The notes beneath the pieces are model-generated. The model worked only from the letters and a program-made list of their open reading frames with translations, was not told the origin of the DNA and did no database searches. Position numbers and translations under genes: made by a program. Below, one piece after another: positions 1-6,725 of a DNA stretch of 8,501 nucleotides. How positions within the stretch are numbered: the first letter of the stretch is position 1; each line of letters opens with the position of its first letter. Origin of the DNA: JALSIF01 sp026981635 [NCBI: bacterium] (GTDB taxonomy: Bacteria; 4484-113; JALSIF01); the NCBI GenBank assembly GCA_026981635.1, contig JALSIF010000306.1, forward strand, positions 1-8,501. The letters run 5' to 3'.

Positions 1-1
1 G

Positions 2-904
2 GGGGCCCGCAAGGAAGAGCTGGCCCGGCTCAGGGCACAGCTAGAGGCGGCAAAGGAGGGCTACCGGGTGGCCGAGAAGGAGTATGAGCGGGCTAGGCGC
101 CTCTTTGAGGAGGGGGTGATCCCCCGCGCGCGGCTGGATCAGGCGGGAGCCGCCCTCAAGCAGGTGGAGGCCAACCTGGAGGCGGCCCGCCGCGGGCTGG
201 AGATGGCCGAGAAGGGGGCGCGGGAGGAGGAGCTGAGGCTGCAGCGCGACCAGGTAAGCGCGGCGGCAGCCAGCTACCGCTCCCTCCTCTCCAAGCTTGA
301 GGACTTTGAGCTCCGGGCGCCCTTCGCCGGCACGGTGACCAAGCGGATGGTGGAGGTAGGCCAGTTCGTCTCCCCCGGCCTGCCCGCCTTTGAGCTGGTG
401 GAGGAGGAGCGCCAGAAGGTTAAGTTTGAGACCAGCCTGGAGAGGGTGAGCAGGCTTGCTGAGGGGATGGAGGTGGAGATCGTGGGACGGGAGCGGACCG
501 TCCCCGGGCGCATCTCCCGCATCTCCTCCGCCGCCTCGCCCACCACCGACCTCTACGGGGTAGAGGTGGTAACCGAGGGAGAGGGGCTCAGGGCGGGCGA
601 GCCGGTCACCGTCAGGGTGCGGGTGGTGTTGGCCCGAGATGTGCTTACCCTGCCCCGCCGGGCGGTCCTCTCCATTGACCAGAGCCCCCGGGTGCTGGTG
701 GTGGAGGGGGGGGTGGTGAAGGAGCGTCCGGTGAAGATTGGCCAGTCGGGTGATGGTCTGGTTGAGATCAGGGAGGGACTGAGTGGGGGTGAGCAGGTGG
801 TGCTCGGCGGGCAGGAGATGCTTTCGGTGGGACAGAAGGTAAAGCCCGTTGAGGTGGACGGCAAGGCCGAAGCTAATCCCCAAGCTCAGGAGAACCAGGG
901 TTGA
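2..904 (+). CDS. RND efflux periplasmic adaptor (membrane fusion protein), 5' end missing
   Basis: HlyD/AcrA-type adaptor that would link an inner-membrane RND pump to an outer-membrane channel in the periplasm. The frame is open to the left edge, so the N-terminus (signal peptide or lipobox and first lipoyl half) lies outside; 300 residues are visible. In order: a Glu/Arg/Ala-rich coiled-coil hairpin (about residues 1-95) containing the typical element EEGVIPRARLDQA; the second lipoyl half with LRAPFAGTVTKR and VEVGQFVSPG; a beta-barrel domain (about 135-215); and a membrane-proximal domain ending in a hydrophilic tail. The GTG at 68 falls inside the helical hairpin and is not a real start. 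The stop TGA (902-904) overlaps the TTG start of the pump gene, so the two are co-transcribed and probably translationally coupled. The family is clear; the substrate cannot be told. Confidence 0.93.
   Translation, partial: GARKEELARLRAQLEAAKEGYRVAEKEYERARRLFEEGVIPRARLDQAGAALKQVEANLEAARRGLEMAEKGAREEELRLQRDQVSAAAASYRSLLSKLEDFELRAPFAGTVTKRMVEVGQFVSPGLPAFELVEEERQKVKFETSLERVSRLAEGMEVEIVGRERTVPGRISRISSAASPTTDLYGVEVVTEGEGLRAGEPVTVRVRVVLARDVLTLPRRAVLSIDQSPRVLVVEGGVVKERPVKIGQSGDGLVEIREGLSGGEQVVLGGQEMLSVGQKVKPVEVDGKAEANPQAQENQG
888..892 (+). promoter_or_regulatory. Shine-Dalgarno for the RND permease TTG start
   Basis: AGGAG lies 8 nt before the TTG at 901, inside the adaptor gene. It supports TTG as the true start of the permease; the next in-frame ATG (949) would cut into the first membrane helix. 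Confidence 0.7.
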
Positions 905-3900
905 TCAGGTTCTTTGACTTTTTCATCCGCAACTGGGTTCTGGCGGTAATGATCAACCTGGCCCTGCTGGTGCTGGGCCTGGTGAGCTGGTCCAAGCTTC
1001 CCATCGCTCTCACTCCCGACGTGGACTTTCCCGTCATCACCGTCACCACCGCCTATCCGGGGGCCGGCCCGGAGGAGGTGGAGCTTCTGGTCACCAAGAA
1101 GATTGAGGATGCGGTGGGAGCGGTCGCGGGAATTGACCAGATCAGCTCGGTAAGTCGCCAGAACCTATCGGTGGTCACCATCAGCTTCGTGTTGGAGAAG
1201 GACGGCGATGTGGCCCTGCAGGAAGTCCAGCAGAAGCTGGATGTGGTCCTAAACCAGCTTCCCGATGGGGCTGAGATTCCGGTGGTGCAAAAGCTGGATG
1301 TGGCCTCCCAGCCCATCCAGACCTGGGTGGTGAGCAATGACCAGATGAGCCAGCTTGAGCTGAGGGACTTTGTGGAGAGAAGGATAAAACCCCGGCTGCA
1401 GGAGATCTTCGGAGTTGGACGGGTTGTGGTCAGTGGGGGTGAGGAGCGGGAGATTCAGGTCCTGCTTAAACCTGAAAGGTTGGCCAGTTGGGGAATCTCG
1501 CCCCAGCAGGTAATGCTAGCCCTTCGCACTGCCAACTTGGATTTTCCCGCTGGCAACCTTGCTGACAATGGGCAAGACCTGGGCATTAAGGTGGTCTCCC
1601 AGTTTCGCTCCCCCCAAGATGTGGCAAAAACGGTTGTTGATGCAAGGAGAGGGATTCGGGTAGGGGACCTGGCTGAGGTAAGGGACCATTTCAAACCACC
1701 CCGCCAGCTCAGCCGCTTAAACGGCAAACCTGCCGTGTCGGTGTCCATCTTCCGCCAGTCGGGGGCCAACGAGGTGAGAGTGGCTAGGTTAGTTGAAGAG
1801 AACATAGATAAGCTAGCTAAGGAACTGCCTCCCTCTTTTCAAGTAAGCTTAATTCAAGATCAATCTCGTTTCATTATTGATGCGGTGAATGATATCTATA
1901 TCGCTATTGCTGTTGGAGCTTTGTTAGCGACTTTAGTGGTCTTCTTTTTTCTAGGTAATTTTAGGAGTACGTTAGTTGTCTCGGTAGCCATTCCCCTCTC
2001 TCTTATAGCCACCTTCATCCTTTTCTTTGTCCTCGGCTTCTCCATCAACTTCTTCAGTCTGCTTGCCCTTGCCGTGGCGGTTGGTCTGGTAATTGACGAC
2101 TCAATCATCGTGGTGGAGAGCATCCACCGTCACCTCAAGGAGGGCAAGTCCCCCCTGAGGGCAATTAAGGAGGGCAGTGCGGAGATTTCGTTGGCTGCCC
2201 TAGCCTCAACCCTAGCCATCATGGCTGTCTTTGTTCCGGTTGGTTTTATGACTGGACTTATCGGGAGGTTCTTCCGTGAGTTCGGATTAGGGGTAGCCAT
2301 GGCGGTTGGCTTCTCACTCCTGGTCGCCCTGGTGATGATCCCTACTGCCATGAGTTTTCTACTGAGGGGGGGAGAAGAGCGGCTAAGGCATGTTCTCCAG
2401 GGACACCGTGTCACCGTCTGGTTCCAGAGGGTCTTTTATCAACCCTTGGAAAGAATTTACAGCAGGGTTATCCGTCAGGCCCTCAGGTTCAGGCTGGTTA
2501 CCGTTGGGGTCGGACTGCTTGCCTTTCTGGCTACCTTTCCAGTACTCATGGCCATGCCCAAGGACTTCATCCCCCAGTTTGACCAGGGTGAATACATGGT
2601 TGAGGTTCGCTTACCACCGGACAGGAGCCTGTTTGAGACTGCAAGGGTGGTAAGCCGGGTTGAATCGGTTATAGCCGACTATCCAGACAATCTCTACATC
2701 GCTTCCTTTATTGGCGAGAGCGGTTTCTTCCCCGACTTTGGAGTGAGTGATGCCTACATTGCGGTAAGGATGGTCCCTCGGGAGAAGCGCAAGTTCACCA
2801 CTGCCGAGATGGTGGCAGAACTCAACCGCAGGTTCAGGGAGGAGATTGGCGGGGCAAGGGTGGCGGCTGCCCTGCCCAGCCACATGGTTGGTTTTCGCAA
2901 GCCTATCAACTTCATTCTCAAGTCAAACGACTTAAACAAGCTGGAGCTTGCTGCCAGGGAGCTTGAACGGGTGCTTGAGGAGATTCCTGGGACGATCAAT
3001 GTGGATAGCTCTTTCAAGCGAGGCAAGCTCCAGATAAACATAAACCCCGATCTTGCCCAGCTAGCTAGGTATGGCCTAACCCCGGCGGATCTGGGCAGAC
3101 AGCTCTTTCTCCACTTTGAGGGCGGGAAGGTAGGCGACCTATTGGATAGGGGTGAAGACTACGAGGTCAAGGTCTATCTCTCTGATCCAGACCAAAGGGA
3201 GATGGCCGACCTCCAAAACGCCAGCGTCTGGTCACCGGTGACAAATAGCTTCGTCCCCCTCAGTTCCCTTGGACAGCTGGAACTCACTTCAGTCCCCGTG
3301 ATGATAGAGCGAACCGACCGCATCAGATCTGCTGTGGTTGACGCCAGTGTGGATGAAGGATCACTACTAGGCACGGGAGGAATAACTCAACTAGTCCTTT
3401 CAAAGGTGAAGGAGGAAGGGGTGTTGCCTGAGGGAGTCAGTTTGAGTTTAGCGGGAGAGAGTGAGCAGTTTCAGAAAATGGGAGTTGTGTTGGGGATGGC
3501 CCTTCTTTTGGGGATCGTATTCGTCTACATGGTGCTGGCCAGCCAGTTCAACTCCCTCACCCAGCCCTTCATCATCCTGCTCTCCCTCCCCCTGGCCACC
3601 TTCGGCGCAGTGATGCTTCTTTCCCTGGTGGGGATGAGCTTCAACCTGATGAGTTTCATCGGTATTATCGCCCTAACTGGAATCGTGACCAAAAACGCTA
3701 TCTTGCTAATTGACTACACCAACCTCCTGCGAAGGCGAGACAGACTTCCCCGCAATCGGGCTTTGATTAAGGCTGGACAGGTCAGATTGAGACCGGTGTT
3801 GATGACGGCGCTCACCATGATTCTGGGCTTGGTGCCCACCGCCCTGGGGATGGGGGAGGGGGGAGGCTTCCGCGCCCCCATGGCGGTGGCCATCATCGGC

Positions 3901-4074
3901 GGGCTCACCCTCTCCACCCTGCTCACCCTGGTGGTGATCCCGGTGGTCTACACCTACTTTGACGACTGGTTCGGCGGCCTGCGCCAGCGCATTGAGGAGG
4001 AGCGGGGCGAATCCGCTGAGGAAACGGAGGAGCAGGAGAGACACCCGGGCAAGCTTACCCCCCAGCCCGAGTAG
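901..4074 (+). CDS. RND multidrug-type efflux permease (AcrB/HAE1-like)
   Basis: Inner-membrane proton-driven exporter, 1057 residues (AcrB is 1049), full length. Layout is the RND duplication: TM1 (about 10-30), first periplasmic porter domain, TM2-6 (about 330-485), TM7 (about 533-555) followed by PKDFIPQFDQGEY, second porter domain, TM8-12 (about 860-1030), then a Glu-rich cytoplasmic tail. The proton-relay residues known from AcrB are all present: D399 and D400 in GLVIDDSIIVVES, K931 in GIVTKNAILLIDY, R962 and T969 in RLRPVLMT. The start is TTG, overlapping the adaptor stop by 4 bp and preceded by AGGAG. No outer-membrane channel gene is seen in the window; it may lie upstream. Substrates cannot be predicted. 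Odd point: codons about 301-360 are markedly AT-rich compared with the rest of the gene. Confidence 0.96.
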   Translation: MIRFFDFFIRNWVLAVMINLALLVLGLVSWSKLPIALTPDVDFPVITVTTAYPGAGPEEVELLVTKKIEDAVGAVAGIDQISSVSRQNLSVVTISFVLEKDGDVALQEVQQKLDVVLNQLPDGAEIPVVQKLDVASQPIQTWVVSNDQMSQLELRDFVERRIKPRLQEIFGVGRVVVSGGEEREIQVLLKPERLASWGISPQQVMLALRTANLDFPAGNLADNGQDLGIKVVSQFRSPQDVAKTVVDARRGIRVGDLAEVRDHFKPPRQLSRLNGKPAVSVSIFRQSGANEVRVARLVEENIDKLAKELPPSFQVSLIQDQSRFIIDAVNDIYIAIAVGALLATLVVFFFLGNFRSTLVVSVAIPLSLIATFILFFVLGFSINFFSLLALAVAVGLVIDDSIIVVESIHRHLKEGKSPLRAIKEGSAEISLAALASTLAIMAVFVPVGFMTGLIGRFFREFGLGVAMAVGFSLLVALVMIPTAMSFLLRGGEERLRHVLQGHRVTVWFQRVFYQPLERIYSRVIRQALRFRLVTVGVGLLAFLATFPVLMAMPKDFIPQFDQGEYMVEVRLPPDRSLFETARVVSRVESVIADYPDNLYIASFIGESGFFPDFGVSDAYIAVRMVPREKRKFTTAEMVAELNRRFREEIGGARVAAALPSHMVGFRKPINFILKSNDLNKLELAARELERVLEEIPGTINVDSSFKRGKLQININPDLAQLARYGLTPADLGRQLFLHFEGGKVGDLLDRGEDYEVKVYLSDPDQREMADLQNASVWSPVTNSFVPLSSLGQLELTSVPVMIERTDRIRSAVVDASVDEGSLLGTGGITQLVLSKVKEEGVLPEGVSLSLAGESEQFQKMGVVLGMALLLGIVFVYMVLASQFNSLTQPFIILLSLPLATFGAVMLLSLVGMSFNLMSFIGIIALTGIVTKNAILLIDYTNLLRRRDRLPRNRALIKAGQVRLRPVLMTALTMILGLVPTALGMGEGGGFRAPMAVAIIGGLTLSTLLTLVVIPVVYTYFDDWFGGLRQRIEEERGESAEETEEQERHPGKLTPQPE

Positions 4075-4091
4075 ACCGCCTCCGGTAGTCT

Positions 4092-4101
4092 GGAAATTTC
4101 C
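4092..4101. repeat. GGAAATTTCC palindrome upstream of the tmk promoter
   Basis: A perfect 10-bp palindrome in the 65-bp gap between the RND gene and tmk, centred about 30 bp before the proposed -10 box. It shares GAAATTTCCC with a site upstream of the lipoprotein promoter (7825-7834). It could be a binding site or an A/T-rich upstream element; no protein can be assigned. Confidence 0.35.
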
Positions 4102-4126
4102 CAAAGCAGGCCTAACTAATCTGCTG

Positions 4127-4132
4127 TAATAT
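4127..4132 (+). promoter_or_regulatory. -10 box TAATAT for tmk (leaderless transcript)
   Basis: TAATAT ends 7 nt before the tmk ATG at 4140, so transcription should start at or next to the A of the start codon. No Shine-Dalgarno and no clear -35 hexamer are visible. This fits a leaderless mRNA and supports the 4140 start over the ATG at 4155. Confidence 0.55.
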
Positions 4133-4139
4133 TTAGACC

Positions 4140-4835
4140 ATGAGTGAAGAAAAAATGGTTGGCTTTTTTGTTTCCGTGGAGGGGGGAGAGGCAACCGGCA
4201 AGACCACTCTCCAGCAGGGCCTCTACCGCCGCCTGGAGGAGGAGGGCTGGGGGGACTACCTGCCCAGCGAAGAGCAGATCTCACGCCTCCACGAGCCGGG
4301 AGGGACCCGCCTGGCTGAGCGGCTGAGGGAGCTTCTGCTGACCAAGGAGTTTGAGATTGATGAGGTGGAGGCGGTACTCATGTTTAACGCCGCCCGCTCA
4401 TCCCTCATGCGCTCGCTCATCATCCCCCTCCTTAGGGAAGGGAAGATCGTCATCCTGGACCGCTTTGTGGATTCCACCCTGGCCTACCAGTGCGGCAAGG
4501 GGACACTGAGCTTTGATGATGTGGAGCGGGTAAACCAGTTTGGAGCCCGCCGGCTCTATCCCGACCTCACCCTGCTTATTGATCTTCCGGTGGAAGTGGC
4601 CCTGGCCCGGCGGCAGATGAATCCATGGGACCGTTACGAGAGCCGCGATCTTGCCTACCACCGAAAGGTGAGGGAAAACTTCCACCGCATCGCCCAAAAC
4701 AACCCCCAGCGCATAGTGATGTTGGACGGCCAGCGGCCGGTGGGGCAGATGGTGGAGGAGGCCTACCTCGCTCTGCTTCCCCGCCTGCGGGTCCACTTCC
4801 AGATGGATAAGGCTTCCCGCGCAAAGGGGGGGTAG
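4140..4835 (+). CDS. tmk: Thymidylate kinase (dTMP kinase)
   Basis: Phosphorylates dTMP to dTDP with ATP in the cytoplasm, an essential step of dTTP synthesis. 231 residues, slightly longer than the usual 205-215 because of short N- and C-terminal extensions. Visible: P-loop EGGEATGKTT (14-23), HEPGGT (51-56; the family usually has REPGGT, so an Arg is replaced by His), ILDRFVDSTLAYQ (105-117) with the conserved DR pair at 107-108, and a LID-like basic stretch RRQMNPWDRYESR. The start ATG at 4140 sits 7 nt after a -10-like TAATAT, suggesting a leaderless transcript. It follows the RND operon but seems to be transcribed separately. Its last codons carry the rnpB promoter. In many bacteria tmk lies beside holB, but that pairing is not seen here. 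Confidence 0.95.
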   Translation: MSEEKMVGFFVSVEGGEATGKTTLQQGLYRRLEEEGWGDYLPSEEQISRLHEPGGTRLAERLRELLLTKEFEIDEVEAVLMFNAARSSLMRSLIIPLLREGKIVILDRFVDSTLAYQCGKGTLSFDDVERVNQFGARRLYPDLTLLIDLPVEVALARRQMNPWDRYESRDLAYHRKVRENFHRIAQNNPQRIVMLDGQRPVGQMVEEAYLALLPRLRVHFQMDKASRAKGG

Positions 4836-4838
4836 AAT
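4833..4838 (+). promoter_or_regulatory. -10 box TAGAAT for rnpB, overlapping the tmk stop
   Basis: TAGAAT matches five of six bases of TATAAT and begins with the tmk TAG stop codon. It lies a few nt before the 5' strand of the RNase P P1 stem, where the transcript should start. No convincing -35 is seen in the tmk 3' end, so the start position is approximate. Confidence 0.5.
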
Positions 4839-4841
4839 CTA

Positions 4842-5208
4842 TTGCCTGGGAGCGGGCGAAGCGGCCGCGCCACCGCCCTGGACTGCGGTGGTGAGGAAAG
4901 TCCGGACTCCACAGGGCAGCGGGCTGGGTAAAGGCCCAGGCGGCGTGAGCCGACGGAACGCGCCACAGAAAAGAACCGCCTAAGTCCCTTCGGGGACCGG
5001 CAAGGGTGAAAAGGTGGGGTAAGAGCCCACCAGTGTCGGTGGTGACACCGGCAGCTCGGGCAACCCCCCGCGGAGCAAGGGCAAGTAGCGCCGCCATCAC
5101 CTGGCCCGGGGAGGCGCGAGTGGCCCGCTTGAGGCGCACCGCAAGGTGCGTCCCAGATAGATGGCCGCATAAACAGAATCCGGCTTATCGTCCACTCCCA
5201 GGCAAGCG
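4842..5208 (+). ncRNA. rnpB: RNase P RNA, bacterial type A
   Basis: Catalytic RNA that removes 5' leaders from pre-tRNAs, about 367 nt. Diagnostic conserved blocks are present in order: GAGGAAAGTCCGGAC (4893-4907, 5' strand of P4 region), ACAGAAA (4965-4971), GTAAGAGCCCACC (5018-5030), AGATAGATGGCCGC (5155-5168) and ACAGAATCCGGCTTA (5173-5187, 3' strand of P4 region). The ends pair in an 11-bp P1 stem (4842-4852 with 5195-5205). A GCACC-GCAA-GGTGC hairpin near 5136-5149 is the likely P18 with a GNRA loop. The segment equivalent to E. coli L15 reads GGGGAGG rather than GGGUAGG, so the GGU motif that pairs with tRNA CCA seems to be missing. Exact ends are inferred from P1 and the T-run. Confidence 0.97.
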
Positions 5209-5216
5209 TTTTTTTT
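5195..5216 (+). terminator. rnpB terminator (P1 3' strand plus T8)
   Basis: The 3' strand of P1 (CTCCCAGGCAA) is followed by GCG and eight T residues (5209-5216). The long-range P1 stem next to a U-run is likely to act as the intrinsic terminator. The T-run touches the stop codon of the opposing gene. Confidence 0.7.
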
Positions 5217-6006
5217 ATTTCCTGCCGCGGTTTCCCGCCAGGCCCCAGTTGACCGCCAGCTGGTGGAGCCTCTGCCGCAGATACCTGAGGTCCTTCTTGC
5301 CGGCCAGGAAGGCCAGGTACTGGGAGTAGCCCCGCATGGCCAGGCGGCTTATGGCCGCCTCCACCTGCGGTTCGTAGGCTCCCTGGCTGCGCTTGAGGCC
5401 CGCCTCCACCCGGTCCTCCAGTGCCTCCATCTGGGCCGAACGGCGGCTCAGTCGCCGGGAGAGATCCTCCAGCTGCTGGGCCAGCTCCCGGGTGGGAAGA
5501 AAGTCGGAGAGGTCAAAGCTGCCCGGTCTCCTGAGGTAGTTCTCATAGTCCCGCTGGTAGGTCTCCAAGGTCTTTCTGAAAAGTTCCTTGCGCTCACTGA
5601 GCCTTAGGGTGAGGCGGTGAACCTGGATCAGTCTTTCCAGCGCGAGGGCGGTGCTGAGCAGGTTGAGGCGGGCCTCAGTGATGGCAAAGAGGGGCTCCTC
5701 AAAGAAGGGTTCCAGGCCGTAGTCGGGGACCTTGCGGTTGAGCCTGAGCACCACCCTCTCCAGCTGGCCCTCGTAGCGCCTGAGATCGCTTTGGCTTAGC
5801 CGTGCGGGGTCCTTGAGATCGGCCAGGATGGAGCTTATGGTCACCCTAAGATCGCGGGTGTCGCGGAGGAGGTCCTCAAACTGGGTGAGGGCGTAGTCCC
5901 GGGTGGTGAGGTAGTCGCGGTAGCTTATCCCGAAGGCGACCCCCATCAGGCTGAGGGCAACCAGCCATCCCCAGAGAATTGTACGCGGGTCTCCCAGGTA
6001 GCCCAA
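5215..6006 (-). CDS. Membrane-anchored coiled-coil protein, unknown function
   Basis: I do not recognise a family. 263 residues: a short N-terminus, one membrane helix (about 10-27, rich in Leu/Val/Ala/Trp), then a long Leu/Arg/Glu-rich helical region to the end, with several heptad-like stretches (about 35-95, 125-165 and 180-250) and no cysteine. This suggests a single-pass anchor with a helical bundle or coiled coil, probably outside the cytoplasm if the N-terminus is inside, but topology is uncertain. The start is TTG at 6006: an in-frame TAG lies only three codons upstream, so nothing longer is possible, and a later start would lose the membrane helix. No Shine-Dalgarno is visible. The gene lies 37 bp after the zinc-finger gene and is probably co-transcribed with it. 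Its TAA stop lies in the T-run of the convergent rnpB terminator. Confidence 0.8.
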   Translation of the reverse strand: MGYLGDPRTILWGWLVALSLMGVAFGISYRDYLTTRDYALTQFEDLLRDTRDLRVTISSILADLKDPARLSQSDLRRYEGQLERVVLRLNRKVPDYGLEPFFEEPLFAITEARLNLLSTALALERLIQVHRLTLRLSERKELFRKTLETYQRDYENYLRRPGSFDLSDFLPTRELAQQLEDLSRRLSRRSAQMEALEDRVEAGLKRSQGAYEPQVEAAISRLAMRGYSQYLAFLAGKKDLRYLRQRLHQLAVNWGLAGNRGRK

Positions 6007-6043
6007 GGTAGGCTAGCTTAGCCGGCGGCGAAAGGTCCCCTGC

Positions 6044-6598
6044 CTACCACTCAATGGTCTGGGCCCGGTTGCCGGTAAAGAGCTTGGAACGCTGGGCCAT
6101 TACCTCCTCCACCGGCCGCCGCTCGCCCGGCTCGTGGTGGTAGTTGGGGTCCAGCCGGATGTCCTCCTCGTGGCCACAGGACTCGCAGCGGATGCGCACC
6201 ACCTCAAAGGTCTCCACCTTGCGCAGGCTCTCGTCCTTCTCCCAGGTGATGTTGCGCTGGCGCTCAATTATCTCGCTTACGATGGTGTGGCGGGCGAAGT
6301 TGTGGCAGAAGCGACAGCGGCGGGTAAAGATGGTGCCGGGCTTGAGCTGGGAGCGGGGGATGAGGCCGAACTCGTCGGTGGTTCCCTTGCCGTTGCAGGT
6401 GGGGCAGACATCGCTGGTCTCCCCCAGCAGTCCCTGCCCGTCGCAGATGGAGCAGGGGACGAAGGCCTCCACCTCACCGCTTCCTCCGCACTCGGGACAG
6501 GGCTCACTGACGATGTCGGTCTTGAGGCCGAACCAGCGGCGGTGCTCTACCGCTATCCAGCCCTTGCCCTCACACTCCGGGCACTGCTTTACGAACAT
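6044..6598 (-). CDS. DnaJ-like zinc-finger protein lacking a J domain
   Basis: 184 residues, cytoplasmic by appearance. Four CxxCxGxG motifs of the DnaJ cysteine-rich type: C6/C9 (CPECEGKG), C34/C37 (CPECGGSG), C49/C52 (CSICDGQG) and C65/C68 (CPTCNGKG). Two further CxxC pairs follow at C95/C98 (CRFCHNFARH) and C138/C141 (CESCGHEE). Twelve cysteines could hold three zinc ions. There is no J domain and no DnaJ C-terminal substrate domain, so it is not DnaJ; a chaperone or RNA/protein-binding role is only inferred. I place the start at ATG 6598, with AGAGGAGG 8 nt upstream; a TTG at 6637 would add 13 residues but would put that Shine-Dalgarno inside the gene. It follows moxR in the same direction but has its own promoter-like sequence. 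Confidence 0.88.
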   Translation of the reverse strand: MFVKQCPECEGKGWIAVEHRRWFGLKTDIVSEPCPECGGSGEVEAFVPCSICDGQGLLGETSDVCPTCNGKGTTDEFGLIPRSQLKPGTIFTRRCRFCHNFARHTIVSEIIERQRNITWEKDESLRKVETFEVVRIRCESCGHEEDIRLDPNYHHEPGERRPVEEVMAQRSKLFTGNRAQTIEW

Positions 6599-6606
6599 AT
6601 GACCCG

Positions 6607-6614
6607 CCTCCTCT
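6607..6614 (-). promoter_or_regulatory. Shine-Dalgarno AGAGGAGG deciding the zinc-finger gene start
   Basis: On the minus strand AGAGGAGG ends 8 nt before the ATG at 6598. Its strength and spacing favour this start over the upstream in-frame TTG. Confidence 0.75.
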
Positions 6615-6654
6615 AGGCTAACCTTGCCTCGGGGCAAAATCTGGCTTCCTTTTC

Positions 6655-6683
6655 ATTTTACACCAGAGTGAGGGATTTGTCTC
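6655..6683 (-). promoter_or_regulatory. Promoter for the zinc-finger gene and probably its downstream partner
   Basis: On the minus strand GAGACA (6683-6678) and TAAAAT (6660-6655) are separated by exactly 17 bp. TAAAAT matches five of six and GAGACA four of six consensus positions. The expected start near 6648 gives a leader of about 50 nt with the Shine-Dalgarno in it. It lies in the 127-bp gap after the moxR stop. Confidence 0.5.
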
Positions 6684-6725
6684 TGCTAGTACCGGGAAAC
6701 TATCCAGCAGAATGGGACCTTGGGC

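Noticed and set aside
41-883. Long minus-strand open frame opposite the adaptor gene
   Set aside because: Its product is a Leu/His/Gly/Pro-rich low-complexity string typical of the antisense of GC-rich coding DNA, while the + strand frame shows clear adaptor motifs.
4576-5329. Open frames on both strands across rnpB
   Set aside because: They cross the RNase P RNA conserved core, which explains the sequence; products are Arg/Pro/Gly-rich and unlike proteins.
6599-6637. TTG 6637 as the zinc-finger gene start
   Set aside because: The strong AGAGGAGG at 6614-6607 is placed for the ATG at 6598 and would otherwise lie inside the gene.
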